Shown: one piece after another, positions 10,101 through 25,475 of the stretch | Position numbering within the stretch: the stretch's first letter is position 1 | How the letters are laid out: every line of letters begins with the position of its first letter | Source: Hyaloperonospora brassicae | Taxonomy: Eukaryota > Oomycota > Peronosporomycetes > Peronosporales > Peronosporaceae | DNA: 64,000 nucleotides | Assembly (NCBI GenBank): GCA_947650285.1 | Contig: CANTFL010001360.1 | Location: 62,001-126,000, forward strand | Direction: 5' to 3' | Position numbers and translations under genes: made by a program | The notes under the pieces: generated by a model | What the model saw: the letters and a program-made list of their open reading frames with translations, nothing else | What the model was told of the DNA's origin: nothing | The model's database searches: none

Positions 10101-13100
10101 AATTAGTAGGACATCTTCTTAAGTAAACTAAAACTGTAATATAGCAAATTGTATTGGTGAGGGTCTTTAGACGATCCCGTAAGTTTAGCATTCGAACGCC
10201 GGTAGAAGGAATTCGAGTTGATGATGCGAAATTGATATGATGACGCTATGTCACTGCATATATTAATATTTGCATATGCTTTTATTTCGGGATACACAAG
10301 AATATTATAATAAATTACCGCAACCTTTAAGATATCGTAATTCGACTGGAGAGCACAAGGTTGAAAATATAAATGTCTTTACAATTACAATTTCGGGGAA
10401 TAGTGCAATGGGAAATTTTACTGGCTTTACGATGGCCACGCGATTTCTGCTGAATAAATATATATATATATACATATAAATATAGCATTTCGATATCGAC
10501 GACTAAAGCTGCACATTTCGCAGCTTTTGGAAGACCGAAATTAGGATCCTGGTCATTTGGCGCAAGAATTCACAAAATCGCAGCAGTGATTCGACGCATC
10601 GTACAAGGAAAAGGAAAGTAATGTAAATTGCGAGACGAATCAAGTAAGGATAAGGATGTAACGATGCTTTGCATTACAAGACGGGAATGTTTACACGAAG
10701 GACAACTAGATCGCTTTGTGATGTTTTCGTACAGTGAACAGAGTGATTCTGTCACAGATCGATATCGACATGCTTCATTCCGTTTCGAAGAGCTCAAGAT
10801 AGCTGAAAAATCAACGGGTAGGTAAAGTGAGGATAAACTCATCCAGAAAGGCACGGACGCAAACTTCTAAGTAAATCGGTAAGTCTGGGCACATATAAGA
10901 TCGCCTGTAACATTAGTAATTTGTAAGATCAACTTCGACACATCCATCCCTCAACGTTTCAATCAGGACTGCATATAGCATAGAAAGACAGATACCTTAA
11001 ATTAAGGCTGCTGATGATTTGATAGTTGCGGAAAATTCTAGCTCGATAGGGCGGTCACATTTAATACGCCTACATTCAAGTCAATCTTGATGGTAAAGAC
11101 AAAGCCGATGTATAAGCTCTTTATTAGCAACGTGAAATCCGCTTGAAATAATATTGTAGAAGCACTAACTCATTACGACTATGTTAACGTTGTGCAAATA
11201 GTGTCAGGTTCATATGCGTCAAATGCACGCCCCCAACCGTATACTTGATGCGTCGCAAGTAAGCGTCGATTTCTCAGTCGGCGAGATGCAAAGGCCTCGA
11301 AAGCGCTAAATATCGAGAGTATAAACTTTTATATGGCAAAAGCAAGCATCTCACTGTTTCAAAAGTATTGCTAGTTTAGGCGAGAAGATTTGGACTATGA
11401 TCACGTGGTGCTTTATTTGGTCTTTCACTTGGGCTCATGATATTATCCAACTGTGGGTATGACATGGGCTAAACGAGAACGCCATAAATCAAAAGAATAT
11501 CAAGAGATTATGATCATAACTTGACATGCTCCTAGATAAACCTTATTATAGTCATGAACTCGAGTCTACAATACAAAAACACTACTGGCGTAAACGGCTG
11601 ATCAATGTAACAGTGCTCTAAATTTTATAAGAGTCATGTTAGATTCCATACGTGACAAGGCCATAAGTCTTACATAGAGCCCATGACTAAAATTAGCGCG
11701 GAAAGGGCTATGTTGTTTAAGACATTATTGCGGGAATGAGTCGCAACTACAGTATATTTGCTGTTCTAGGGACATAACATTCCTACAGCAACTTAATGAT
11801 CTGTGTGTAGGGGCAAAAATGAATCGATAAAACGGTGTTTACTATAGTAACGACTTGTTAAATTCCATTATATTCATTGTTGGATCGATATTAAAACCTT
11901 TGGTGTCTTCACACATGATGCGCGTAGAGTGACGCCTACCCTAGTGGGGAAGAGTTCGGTATTTATAACGCTTCGTCGCGTGTCGGTCAACACATGCACT
12001 CTTGTATGGATCGATTCAGGGTGAAAAATCAAGATCAACAAACCAATAAGACCACATCCTTTAACGTGTAATATCGCATCAAAACAACTGTTGTGTTAAA
12101 CGATGGAAGCCGCGAGACTAATTGGGTGACATGTCTCAAAAAAAATTAAATATACACTCTACACGAAAATCTTCAGTATGTGCGGTGCCGTTGGGGCTCT
12201 TATTCAAATTTTCGTTTTTAAGCAAAACTTGATGTATGATAGTGAGTGTAGCTAGGCTTCGATGCTGGCAACTGATCCAAGTTGTTGATCATTCGACCAA
12301 ATATCGAGTTCCTCACATCCTCGCAATTATTCCAGTCAGTAATCAAGTAAAAGAAGTTGGTAATTAGGGTACGTAGTGAATGTGCGATACTAAACGTCCT
12401 TTGAATCCGAAGTATTTTTGATTAATAACATTCATGACGTTTTGTGTCAACGGACACCATTAGTACCACTTTAATTTGTTTGACATCATGTGGTTGTTAT
12501 AGACTCTGAACATAAACATTTATAACATGCAAGTGGACAATACGTAATAAACATTGTAAATACACTGAAAATTTATGTAATGATTCTCAGCGACACGTCT
12601 ACTATGTAAGCGTAATTTTTACATTGCTCGCGAGCAATTTGAGTATAGCAACCAGGCATTCACTTAAGACTTAACGATGCTACTACAAAAAAGCTAAATG
12701 AGGACACATTGAGGCTTGAATGCTATTATACAAAATGACTTGCATTGAAAATGCTACCATCGGTTGGACAATGTTTATTTCGCTTCTCTATGCTATTGGT
12801 TTTTACTAATCGACCATGCGAGGTAGCGAAATTCCGCTCACATTAGTAGGTACGTTAGCGGGATACCCTGTACATGGTGAAATATGTCTCAGGAATTATC
12901 TCACGCCTTGACAACATTTAATCCACTCATAAAGCAATCTTTGGACCCAAGTTTATCGAATCAACCAAGTAATTTATCGAACATATTATTATTGCTATCC
13001 GGACATAAATCGGTCCAATGTCAGCGATCTTATAACTCGTTTACAATCAGGGCTCTAGTGCATGCTCCCTACAATGTTGTTTGTCAGTGCAGTTAGCTTT

Positions 13101-16100
13101 TGTGTACAGGGTCAATCAAAGTAAATTCTGCAGCGTTTTGATACAAATAAAATAATGCAATGTCTACTATTACATATTTACTCTCAATCAGACTAATAGA
13201 TTGATTGGAAGTAAAGCTCTTATGTTGATTACCGCATATGTCAAAGGTAATGGATTATAGCCATGTTTCGAAGCGATACAAAAATTTTGCAATCTTAGTT
13301 AAGTAAGGTTTTAGTCTTGCCAACTACTTCGATTTATAATTCACACCATACAGACATGACCTCAACATCATTTAGTCCTCTATCATAGACTCAAATTTGC
13401 TGCTAGACTAACACCTAAATTTTATACATAAAAAGGAAGATAATGTGCTTTATCCCGCTTAATATGGATTTTGAGGTCCTGAGAGACCATTTAGTGCCTT
13501 CATATGCTTCTTAATTTTCCGGAGGCTATGCTCTACAACTAACCCGGACTCTTATGCCGATTTGAGTGTCGTTGCGTATGATTAACTTTGGCTGAAGGTT
13601 GCAATAAACGTGTATATCATGGGCAAAATACTCTTATAGTAGCATGCTCTGGATATGTTACAAGTTCACCTACCTTTTTCATGCGCTCACCATCAATACA
13701 GATCATACTTCGTCACATACTTTGACTCAGTCGCCTCACATCAATTCCCACATGACTTGATAAATTCTCGATCTTTGCCAAAATTGATTACGTAAACGTA
13801 TGACATAAGTGAGCAATTTCCTTGGCCTATGCGTTTCATGCAAACCTGACCATAGTCCTTATTACCTATTCACTTTTAGATGGTGTTACAGACTCAATTT
13901 GTGCTTCTTTGAATGCGATGACTATTGTGTAGATTTAGAGCGAACGTTGGGTGAAATAGGGCACTGATGACTACGGACTGAATGCAGTATGTATCTGATC
14001 CTCATTTTATCAGTGTGATATATTTTCTGCTACACCACGTACACGTACGCATTGGAAGGTACAACTACTAATTGATGACGCTTTATAGTAGACAAGGCTA
14101 AAAAGATATCATATATATTATCAAGTCATTGGTGTCTCATGTGTGAGTTCAAACTTGACTGCCAAAGATTAAATTAACGTATGCGGCACCTTCCCATCAC
14201 CCATTGCGCTAATTAAGCTGCTATTGAAGATTGTATTGTGTATCACATTGAGTAACGAGTTGATGATTAAGATCAGGCGACAATGTCAATGTAGGTCGTA
14301 ATTTAGTCAAAAGAATTTTGACCCCAATATCCTTCATCCTTGGTTTTGGTGCATGGAAATAGTATATGATAATTTTACTTGTTATATTTTTGGCTTTAGG
14401 GTCTTTTTTACATTAACATACAACGACCCGCACGACCACGCGCGAACTATATGTAAGTCGTCTAAGTCAAAGCCTGTTGTGCTACGGGACACATACCTTG
14501 CGCCAGACTTTTGTCATATCGCACGTCGAGATCGGAAGTATCTTAATCTTTAGGAGGGTCACAGTGCTGAGATAAGATATCCACTATGTCGCGAGAAGAC
14601 CGCAAGCTCCGTCATCCAGAAGCATCATTTTACTAAAAAATTTAAGTGAAGATGTTTGCGTACGCGAGACGTTTCATAGCCTTAGAACCTCTTCTATTTC
14701 GTTCGCGTTGTTCGCTTATATAGATGTAGTGGCGTAGTAACAATAAATATTACGATGGACTCAAAGCTTAGTATACTGAAAGCGTATTAAACTATTGCGG
14801 TTATTGTGGCCTTCGTTTAACGTTGATGCATAATTCCTACCTATTGACTTAGCTGTAAAAGTTACAAATAAACTATAAGCTGATCCGCGTTTCGCCACCA
14901 CTCTCGACTGCAGCAAAATTGTCAATCATTATCATCCCTTCACTAGAAGGTTTCACAAAATTGACATTAAGGTGATAAGCATCCAATCATACGTGTTCAC
15001 AGCGGCCCATTTGCAGAAGATAATTAACGTGACTGATAAAATTGAAAAGTCTGTGGAGACTATCGCATCATACGCGCGTAATACGGTAAATTTTAGATAC
15101 TAACGATCCTTGTAGCTAGATTACGGTACAATACCGATAACACTTCTTCTGCCAGATATAACACTTCATATGGCATGGGCCTCACAAATTAAACAGCCGT
15201 TCCATTAACGCCATATTACGAGTATTTAGGGCCTGTTAGGCAGGAATGAGCATTTTATCGCTGAATTAAGCCGATTGGCGATCCCTTTCGCATCATCATC
15301 ACGCTTTAGATACGTACTTGCGAGTTTCTTGCAACTCTCTCCGCTGACCTGCAACGTATGCGTGATGAAATGGCTGGAAGCCAATATAATAAAAACAGCA
15401 GCTTGATAAAAGGGCAAGAGGCCTTTATAAGATATGGTAAATAATTTACGATAAATTGCTCGATACTGAAAATTGACCTGCAAATAGGCGTTGGCTATCT
15501 TTTTGTCAAAGCCGCTTACACGCTATATCGGACCAGCCACGGATTTTTAAATATTATAACTTATGAACCTTGGCAATTTATCGATTGAAAGAACATCATA
15601 ATTTTACGATGGCCCGCAAAATTTAAATCCGTATCTTGGTCATGCTTTTATAGACGTGAGTGTGCCGTCTACCTTGACCGTGCTAATTGTTGCTGTATCA
15701 TCTCTAGGTCAAGTTGCTGGTCATTTGAGTACAATTATCCATGCTCTGGGAACAAAAAGTCATTTAACAATTGAATTAATCGTTGTACTTCATCCCAAGA
15801 CGATGCATCACGTGCACGAAAAGGTAATTGTTTATTGTTCTCATCATAAGATATGAACGATGTATTGAAATTGTCTAGCTCCGCTCGGAAGAGTAAGGAA
15901 ACCGCAATTAGTGTGGACAAAATCCCAAGTTTTGTCGTTACATTGATCCGTGCACGTACTGTGATAAAGGTCGTGCACACTCGAAGTCTGAGAGCTATTT
16001 GGAATTTATAAATTGTGTCTGTCAGGATTGCCCCTGTGACGCTAAAATTGATAGGACATGTTTACAGAGCCCATTTTAGGTCCAAAAAACTTCGTAATAG

Positions 16101-19100
16101 TACGTTTGGGTGTAGATGAATCTATGTTCATTCTGTGACGCAGACCCGTGGCTATATCTAAATCGAATCCATTATACAAAATCGAGCGTGTAGCTCATTT
16201 ATATTGTTTGACTAGTGTACCGGGAAAATTGACCTTTCCGCCTTCAGCTTTGCGCAGTCATTATATAAATTGTTTAGGCGGCCCAAAGGCCGATTGAATA
16301 CTTACTCGTGAAGCATATTTTAATAAAGACGGTGCATGCGCTGACACATCCTTGAGAAGCATCGTATGAGTTGTATTAGAACGCAATGTAATGGTCATTC
16401 GATCAAATTCATACATCTTGAAATTACACAAATCACATATTGATTCGTGGAAAGCCAGTATTGTGTGGACGGATGTAATTGTAGTATATATAATAAAATG
16501 AGGACTCGTCTACCGGCTGCGGTGCTTCCTCGGTAAACCGTTATGGTATTTTAATAATGTTTTACTTGATGTACGTGATCAAATGAAGCTTATCCATTAC
16601 GCAATTTGGATCGAATGCGTGTCATCCGCCGAAGTACCTACGTCCAGTATCGTTAGCTTGCTAACAACTACCATTGAATCAATATACGCAGTCTTAAAGT
16701 TGATAATTTTAAAAGCGCAAAACCAGTCTGAGTTGCAAGATAAGCCACTTTATTTATGTTCTATGTTAAGGCATTATAATAAGAACCTCATGCGGGTAAA
16801 ATGTCCAATAGTTAAAATGAATACGCTGGCAGTTCTATTGAGCATGTAACGTTTAATATTGTCTACTTATTATTAAAACAAGCGACATCTAGATTATGCA
16901 AAGATTTTTTAAAAAATAGTACGATGTCCCTGCTGCAGAGTTTATAGCAAAATATGTATATATACTAATCAGGCGTGCATTATAACCTGACGCGTGTTTA
17001 ACGTATCATTTTTGCGTCCTATTTTATGATCTTATTTCCATGGATGTTGCCCCGTTTCCATTTCACCATTGATGCTACATCATATCGATCGCACACCTTT
17101 TAAACAGTAATAACTCACAATATCAAAAATAAGGTAGGAGATGATATTATAAGGGGCAGCTACGCCTCGCCTGCCATACTGTGTTTTACATCGGACCTCA
17201 AGCAACACCACTTATACACTGAATGTCTTTCTTGTACCCATGAATCACAACGTAGAAAAAAGAGTTATACGGTCGTGCAGCGCGGAAATCCGTCCACCTG
17301 TTAAATTGTAATACAATACGTGTCTACACAAATATTATCGTCACGGCTTATCTTCCTGAATATTATAGTGGGTAAAATTCAGTAAATATTCTAGTTTGCC
17401 TAAATGATCCACTTTTGACCTATGTTGATGGACGAGCGCAATAGTTAGAAAGCATAAATCTAGTGCTTTTAGTGATTTTAAGATACACTGAATAAAGTTA
17501 CAATAGAGCCGAAATATCAATATGTATATAACATACAGCTGTTCATAAAGTACAATAACGTGTAAGTTAATCCAGTTTAATACATCGGTGCGTAGTGTAC
17601 GTGAAGTGTCGAGACACCTACCTGCACTTTGTCAGGAAGGCAGGTGTATATTGTTTGTAGAACAAGCGCGAATATATCAAAACAAAAGTCAATAATATGA
17701 TGCCGATGAATTTAAATCAGATCAGGCTATTTCCCAAATGGACCATATAGTCATTTTTGGCAAAGAAAGAAATGCAACTTTTCCTGTATCCGACATCGAT
17801 TCATTCTCAGAAAAAGGATTTTTATCAAAATATAGATTGAATTTCTGCTATCCTCTTGCTGATGTTCTGTACAAAAGCAATTTAGATTTGTCCAAAAGAT
17901 TAGAGGTTTCTTGCAAGCGAGACCATACGTGATCCATTTTCATTAAAAATCAACACACAAGCATCCATACGGACTAAGAATTTGCATGCGCTTCGTTTAA
18001 CTTCATATCTGTATCGCTTCCATCCCGTATTAAGATTATGGAGGATGGATCTGGTAGTGAGTATGCGTAATGTAATAGTTTGACTTTCCGGAGCTACTCT
18101 ATGTGTCAATCCATAGCCCACGTAGGGGCAACCTTTTGTTATTGTGTGACCGATGGGGCTATAGGGCGCGACCGAGGCGCGTTTCCAGGTTCGGGCGAAG
18201 CATATCATAAGTTTTACTGAGTGAATCGTATTATTACGGACGAACAAAATTACTATACATCTGAATCTCAGAGAATATTTAATGCATTTACCTAAGACTG
18301 AACAAATGCCAGCACCAAACATATTATATCTCGAACGTCCCCTACATGCCTTCCTAAAGCTCCGGTCGAAGCACTTGCATCTCATGCAAGCGATGAGAGG
18401 ACAAGAAACGATGCAAACATCTCTCATGAGAGAGAACTAGGGACCTCTAATAATGGTGCAGATCGTCTGTACAGACTTACGACAATCGTTGAGCATCTGA
18501 TGCGAGACTTGCTGCGTGAAATCCTGAAACGGGCCCTATGCTTCTAGGTACCGAGGATACAAGTGTTGGAAGTAAATCCAGTACCTTCAGCTATTTTGGC
18601 TGATCAATAAATTATGTCCAGAGCCAATTAGCTTCGTCGAGCGAAGGGTATAAATGCCCGGTAGAATAACTAAAGCCCAACCGAAGCATCAACAACAATT
18701 GAAGTCGACGATTTTCCCTACTTCGAAAGCTGACCCAAAACCAAAGCATAACATCTACCCGCCAAATGACATTGATGGTAGTATGATAACCTTCATCGAT
18801 ATGAAAATGCTAATCTATCGCTCATTGAATAAAAACAATACATAGGAATTGTACTAAATTTGAGGTACTTATGATTGCATTGTCTGGATTACTTTGCCGC
18901 GCTACGACGCCTAAGCGCAGATTAGTGGCATTAAGAATCCAACATGGGAACATTTGATTCATATCTTGATATACTTGCATGAATGCATTCCGACAAAATG
19001 GAAGAGGCTCGGAATAAAAATTGTCTCAGGCTGAACAATTCGTGAATAAATTGATAGAAATGTATCGGTAGATCAGGCACTTCCGAGTAGATTCCACGAT

Positions 19101-20100
19101 TTGTCTAGACTCATGATTCAAGTGAGGTGTAGAACGGAAAATTATACAAACCTTGTCGAAGTAGTAATATCAGAAAGCATACCGGATCATATACGCTTCG
19201 TTTAGTCAAAATGGAGCTACTCCGGCGATGCAGCGAGTCATGCAACCGCGACTTGATAGTTGACTCACTGACAACGATTAGCAGTTATGGAAGTTAATGG
19301 ACTTCTCTGGAAAGTTTGAGCACGATGCATTTGCACATGTATTGACGCGGTTCGATAACCCGCTCCCGGCCGAAATAATTCTCGCGGTACTAGTGTTGCA
19401 ACAGCTGCGTTAATATTCAGCGATAGTAGACGATACTGGAGGTGTAATATGATGGGGCACCTCAGAGGTACTCATTGAAGGGTACACAGTCTTATGTGCC
19501 ATAAGTATTGGTACCGACCTCAATAAGTGGGAGACCTGAATTTTCGATAGTGGCGCCGGCAGGCATTTAATATGGACCTAAGAATCGTTTTCGACGCGGT
19601 CGATTGTTCGAACAATTTCATTTTCGCAACCGAACAAGGCGTTTCGGTTACGAAAGTAGTATAAGTCAAGATGAAGCTTCCGTAAATGTTTTTACGTAGA
19701 TAATAAACATGAGCGACCGTTAATTTTTTAAAGTAAGTCAAGCACAACATACTATCGTTGTTCAACCTCAAATAAATGAGGATTGCACCAAGCAACAAAG
19801 ACGGGCGCTGTTATGAAAGCGTACTAGTAATGAGATACGAGTTTTTGAGGAATGAGAGAGATGCACGTTTTGGTCGTGATTAAATAGTAAATAAAAGAAT
19901 ATACCGAAACAAAAGAAGTGGAATACGCTGCTCTACTTGTCGCAGATACGGATGGACCATAGCGTGTAGCACTATAGTGTACCCTTATAAAATTGCAAAA
20001 TCGTCTAAGTTATTCATTGTGTGGCACGGTTAATAAAGGCGGACAGAAAAGATCTGGATATGATATAAAATATATGTAAGCAATCAAGCTACATGTCTTT
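7130..20100. other. AT-rich intergenic tract, no supportable gene
   Basis: Open frames here are short, scattered on both strands and lack recognisable motifs. Short TA-rich runs occur near 9430-9450 and 10455-10478. The texture is like the flanking transposon relics, so it is probably old transposon sequence decayed beyond recognition. No tRNA or rRNA was recognised. Confidence 0.6.
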
Positions 20101-20125
20101 TGCTCAGGGTAAATAACACAAGAAG

Positions 20126-22560
20126 ATGCATTCTAAATACGAAAGATGGATGTACTGCCCGATAGATCATATTGGCGAGGTGTTCTGCAGCAAGCCGTTA
20201 GGTCTCATGACACCAACGGAACGATGTGCCTTACAATCAAATTTGATGATAGCATGTCCAATTGCTGCAAAATATTGTTGCGCTAAAGAAGGATCTTTAT
20301 GTAATGATATTTATGCATGCGATGGCTTAATTCGATATCACGCCTGACAAAACAATTCAAATTTTAGCAATGACGGTGATGCTGAATACCGGAAAGTCCA
20401 TAATATTTTAAAAGACGATTATATTGACTGAACAACCGTTCGATGCTGGAAATCAAGCACCGAATAGAAATCCAGAACGCTTGCAGAACAATGCTTGATA
20501 TGGCACGTTAAACGATGTTTGCCAGTAATTGCCCGTTGCACTTGTAGAATGATGCAGTTCGATGCTTGATTCATGTCCTATAACGCAGCCCAAGCAAAGC
20601 AAATTCGAAACGGTATTCTTTGATGTAAATTCTATGTGGATATGAGCTATCAATAGATAATGCAGAAGTATATAAGTTCCGTCCATTGCTTGTCGCGATC
20701 CATATCCTAGCCGTATTAATCGCGCTCTAGGTTCAAATAATTCGCAGGAAACACGCCTGACTGAAGTATGTAAATCATAATCATTACACGAAAGATTACT
20801 GAAAATGATTTCACGACAGATTACTCCGACTCAGCATGTTATACAATTGTAATTAACAGGACCTAATACATGTCAATTACCAAAAACAGGTGCGTTTGGA
20901 GCATCGTATTTTTACTAAAATAATGGAATGAAGGAAGACGAATATATATAGCGGAAGGGCTGCATACGATCTGTTTAAAGAACTCACAATCTCAGATGAC
21001 ACAATAAGAAGTAGTACTAAATTTTTCATATGAGGCCCGAATGTGACGCGCATGACTACTCAGTTGATTTCGCTTAACATGTACCAGCTGCAATGGTCAG
21101 ATTACCTGTAGACCCATTCAATCAGAGATACTGTACAGTGTGCCGATGCCACGCGATTGATAAAAGCGATGCGTTTTAAATTAAAATTGCCAATATTAAA
21201 TAAAACATTGAAATTAGAGCTTTGTAGTCTTGGGCAGAAGCTGCTACAGTTTCAACGGTGTTTCTAAGAGTATAGATATGCAGATAGGATGCTATTAATA
21301 TCTAGGACGAGAGTCATGGCATGCGGTAATAAGCAGACATAAGGTGTTACTTACAACATCAACTTTTTTGTCTGCTGATAGAAGTAACGACAGCAAAGGT
21401 AGTGCTGACATTGGTGCTGTTATTGAGTTGCTTTGAGCGACATGGTGTTGTTACAAATGCATTCGCTATAAACCTTACGAAGTATTCCATTTACTCGCAC
21501 TTCACGTGCCGTAGAAAATTTAATTGGCCGAGAAATGATTGAGCGGTATAATCACAAGTGACAACAGCATAGTGGTGCTGAAGCTTTGCATGATTCTGTA
21601 CGGTCCAAAGCGGTCTAAGAGGTTGTGGTCAAAGCTGCTTCATGACTTCTACATGAGCGACCTATTGGTGACTGCCAAGAGGGCCTGCGATGAGACTCTA
21701 TTATTCAGTGACGTTAAGGTGCTTGAGGTATAGAATCTCGATAATTTGAAAACTTAGTGGACATTAGTGAACTGTATTATAAGAGCAATTGCGAAGAGCT
21801 TGCTTGCCGAAATATGTCTTGAGCAACCGAACTTTTCTCATCCACTATCAGCAAGGACGAGGGCGATATACCAGGTGACGAAGACAATATTACAGGAAGA
21901 CCGCATGGGTTCATATTAGATCGGTAATGGAAGTGTGCTGTGGTTTTCTCTTTGTACAACACTAAACATTGTATTCGTTTTGCACCAGCTAGTCAGATAG
22001 CATATCTGCCAGGGGACTTAACTGGCGGCTGGCGAAGAGAATTGTCCGATTCTAGACAGAAACTGTGGATGTTATGTTGGATATAAGACTATCAATCGAA
22101 ACGACAGATCACATAAAATCGTTCTTTTAGGCTACAGAGAAGCAAATTACGCAGAAAATCACGCGGATTGACAATCTGAATGTAAAAGGATATTTGAAAT
22201 GCTTGAGAGTCGGGTGGACGTGCAGAACCAGGTATGCGTATTTATGTTTACGGTGAAAGCCAAGCTCAAAGCTGCATCACTCGTGAAGAGTGACCTGTTA
22301 GGACTGACAATTTGCTTGGTAAATTCGGGACGCATGTGTCCAATCCCGTGATGATGCGCTTACACGATCAAGCTGCGATCAAGCACGCGTATGGTAAATA
22401 TATTGCAGGATGAGAAAAGCAAATTGCTGTCAGTCTTTATTTGACTAAAATTTACATCATTCGATAAAGGTAGTTCATTGAGATTCGCGCCTCATGAGAG
22501 CCTACCTTCCCACTAATACATGCGCTTAGCCGCGATGAAAGAGCTGTTAAAGCTGATCCA
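20126..22560 (+). pseudogene. Ancient Ty1/Copia pol relic
   Basis: Three islands in the right order and spacing mark a decayed Copia pol. Integrase at about 20126-20345 reads PIDHIGEVFCSKPLGLMTP, matching the integrase of the Copia element at 43 kb (PIDVIGEVICYKTKGTMTP). RT at 21539-21733 reads ILYGPKRSKRLWSKLLHDF, the LYGLKQ-GRLW-KLLH block. RNase H or its end follows at about 22130-22400 (GYREANYAENHAD; LHDQAAIKHA). Integrase and RT are about 1.4 kb apart, as in the other Copia copy. Stops and shifts are everywhere. I could not find Gag or LTRs. Confidence 0.6.
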
Positions 22561-23585
22561 TATTGCGTAAGATCGGCTTGGGAAGAAGTGTCGAAATAGA
22601 GCGTTTGGTGATGCAAAATAACTTAATTGGTGATGTTAAAGTGAAACGTATCCAGGAATAGTGGATCATATCATAGTTATATGAGTGATGGATGGAGAAG
22701 AAAAAGACAGGTTAGAATAGACCATGCGCATAAATACAACTCGTTTCTCATTTACAAAAAGAAATCGATGACAGAACCTAAAACCTTCTGTGAGACCTGC
22801 TGAGGTTATGTCCTGCATTCATATCATTTTATATTCGGTCCTACTTATTGGTTGACCATATAACTTATACAAGCAGTGTATGTATTTAAATCGAGCACAC
22901 ATGTGATTACTATAGATGCGATTATTACGTGCGTGCGTGTCCACAGAGACCACCCGACAAGCTATCGATGTTGTTTTAGCATCGACTGTAGCGTTTCACC
23001 GATGACTACGTGCTAACTTCGTTATCTATATGACCTAACTGACAATAGTGTAAGCTATTGACCTGCTACTTCTTGCTGTAGACGTGTGCTGAGGAAGGTG
23101 TTACTACTAAACAACAATGGTTAGTGGAAAAAGTAAAGCTGTTAATTCATATATCTAAGCATAAAACTTATCTCATCAATCAAAACTAATATATATAGAA
23201 ACCTGATAGTTTGGCCACACCCTTTTCTTATATAGACCACACACCCATCGAAATTACCTTTCTGACCAATCCAAAGAAACGGACGCTTTGTTCGGTGCAA
23301 TGTATTTTTAATCGTCGAAGATTAGCCCAATTCAACCTCGCCTCAGCAGCTCTGATATGATCAGTGGTGATTCCAGTGACTAAGGCAACCCGCGATGCAA
23401 CCTAGTACCTTGATACGCCGGGCTTCAATGCCATTGACGCCACCAGCTTCATGTTCTTTTCGTGTCCCTACACACAGTAATGAAGCAGATTAAGGCTCAC
23501 GTGGAATCAAAAGGTTATGCTATCAGGAAAAAGCGCATTTGAACTGATGGAAATAAGAAAGGTGGCCTAGTCAAGCAAGTGGTAG
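22561..23585. other. Intergenic, no gene seen
   Basis: Only short frames without motifs. It lies between the Copia relic and the MULE relic and may hold the ends of either; I found no terminal repeats. Confidence 0.5.
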
Positions 23586-23589
23586 TCTT

Positions 23590-25345
23590 TTGTGTTCACG
23601 GTGGATAGCATTAGGGCAAGGAGAATCCGTTACGCAATGCAAGCACCTCTCTAAATCTCTGTCCTTCAAAGCGACTCTTCGGCAAAATGATGCGGTCAGA
23701 ACAGATTGTACTTTGGTTGTCGACTGTCCCAGTTATAATCATGAACCCAACGAAGACGTGGCTGCATATCGAAGTGCACGGGTACTCAATCCTGAGCAGA
23801 TTTATGTGGTGTATTAGCTGTACAGATCCAGCGTACAACCGAAGTTAACACTCAACATGTTACGCCAAAGCCAAACCGAGTGCAACACGGTTCTTTGAGA
23901 CATTTACGACATGATGGCAAAGGCCAAGAATACCTTAATAGCTGGAATTACCCCTCTCAAAGCGTTGTTGGACATGCTCATTAAAAAGTATATCACGCGT
24001 AATACCCAACGAAGCGCTGCAGGCAATATCATGCATCTTTTTATTGTGCCAAATCCTGCGGTAAAGATCTAGAAGGATCATTCCGCGAGCGACATCCTTT
24101 TTATAGATTCAATGTACGAAATCAACAAATTCTTAATGCCGCTACTTTATATGATGGGAGTGTCCACTACGAATCATTCATTCTCCTTGGTGCACTGTTT
24201 TATAGCGGAGGGGTGGATGCGGATTATCAAAGGGTCATGACGGAACTAGAGATGTTATTCATCCTCTGAGCAGATAAAAGGAGCTGTGATTGTCACCGAT
24301 CGCGAGCTTGCCCTAATGAACAATATTCGGGAGATATGTCCCCTAGCATACGATCTGCTTTTCATCTACCATATTCGCAAAAACGTTTCTGCGAATCTCA
24401 GAAAGCATTTTGCAACAGTAGAGATGCAGGACGACATCATTTGGAAATGGTATCATCGCTGCAGTACGACATCGCAAGGAGATGTTAGCGGCCATTGGCA
24501 ACAAATGCAGGCAAACTATCCTGCAGCGGCCACTTCCTATCTTGAGACAACCTGGTTGCCGCACAAAGAGAAGTTCATAAAGGCATGGATCCAGCGCATT
24601 CTGCATTACCATCATATTGCAACTTCTCGCGTTGAATAGGGTCAACCAACAATCAAGGGCTGGATCACAGTACACTATGGTTTAGCGACTGTCTACGAAA
24701 ACTGACGTTGCATTGAACCTAACAGAAATCGCAGGTCTGTTCGATACGGCATTTCAGAAGTTGCGAATCTCGCAGTTCAGGGTCAATGTGATTAAAGATA
24801 TTTCGTTTGCTGACCTCAAGGAAGCTCTTGACCAGTATCAACTTTTTCTTCAGCTGTTTGACACCAGTGCTCCGCCTTTCTTGCTGACGTATTCAGCTGC
24901 AAGGGATACAACCTGTTGCCATGCGCTTTAGCACATGCTGGAAGATGATGAAAAGACTCAAATATCTGGTTTCCGCGTGCATTGGTGGCTTCAGCAACCA
25001 CGCGTTAATATATGGATGCTTCGCAGCCGGAAGTGTCGCCAGCTAGCGTTATGGCTCACATCGGCGAGGAGTACTTAAACCTCGAGCCTTACCATAAGGC
25101 TGTTTTTTGCCGAATACTTTGCGAACTGGTTACATCAGAGCATTTATTGTTGTTGGTAGATCCTGATATGATTCGAGATCGCGACCTTCCTTAAGGTATA
25201 ACCAACCGAGCCAAATTCCTCACAGAGAGATCCCTCTGCATTAGAGTATGTGGGAAGGTATACCAACGGTGGTGGGCGGAAGCGTACATGCGGGGAGTGC
25301 CATGAAGAAGGGTAAAACATCAGAACTTTTCCCGTTTGCCGTCAA
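23590..25345 (+). pseudogene. MULE-type transposase relic
   Basis: Pieces in order resemble Mutator-like transposases. At 23730-23815 a FAR1-like N-terminal end reads CPSYNHEPNEDVAAYRSAR. At about 24100-24230 FIDSMYEINKFLMPLLYMMG matches the block around the first catalytic Asp. At 24286-24639 VTDRELALMNNIREICP carries the second Asp, followed by HIRKNV, YLETTWLPHKEKFIKAW and TSRVE. Near 24900 remains of a SWIM-like Cys/His segment follow. At 25280-25330 a zinc knuckle CGECHEEG ends in a stop where His is expected. Stops and frameshifts interrupt each join. No terminal inverted repeats were found. Confidence 0.75.
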
Positions 25346-25475
25346 AGAATTGCATAGCGGATTGAGTCTTCGAATCCTTTTGTACATCTCCTTAGCATCC
25401 CATTTGGTTCACAGATTGTGTTAAATAGACGTTACACCGGATAACGCGTCCTTTGCTTCTGATTGATCAGATAGA

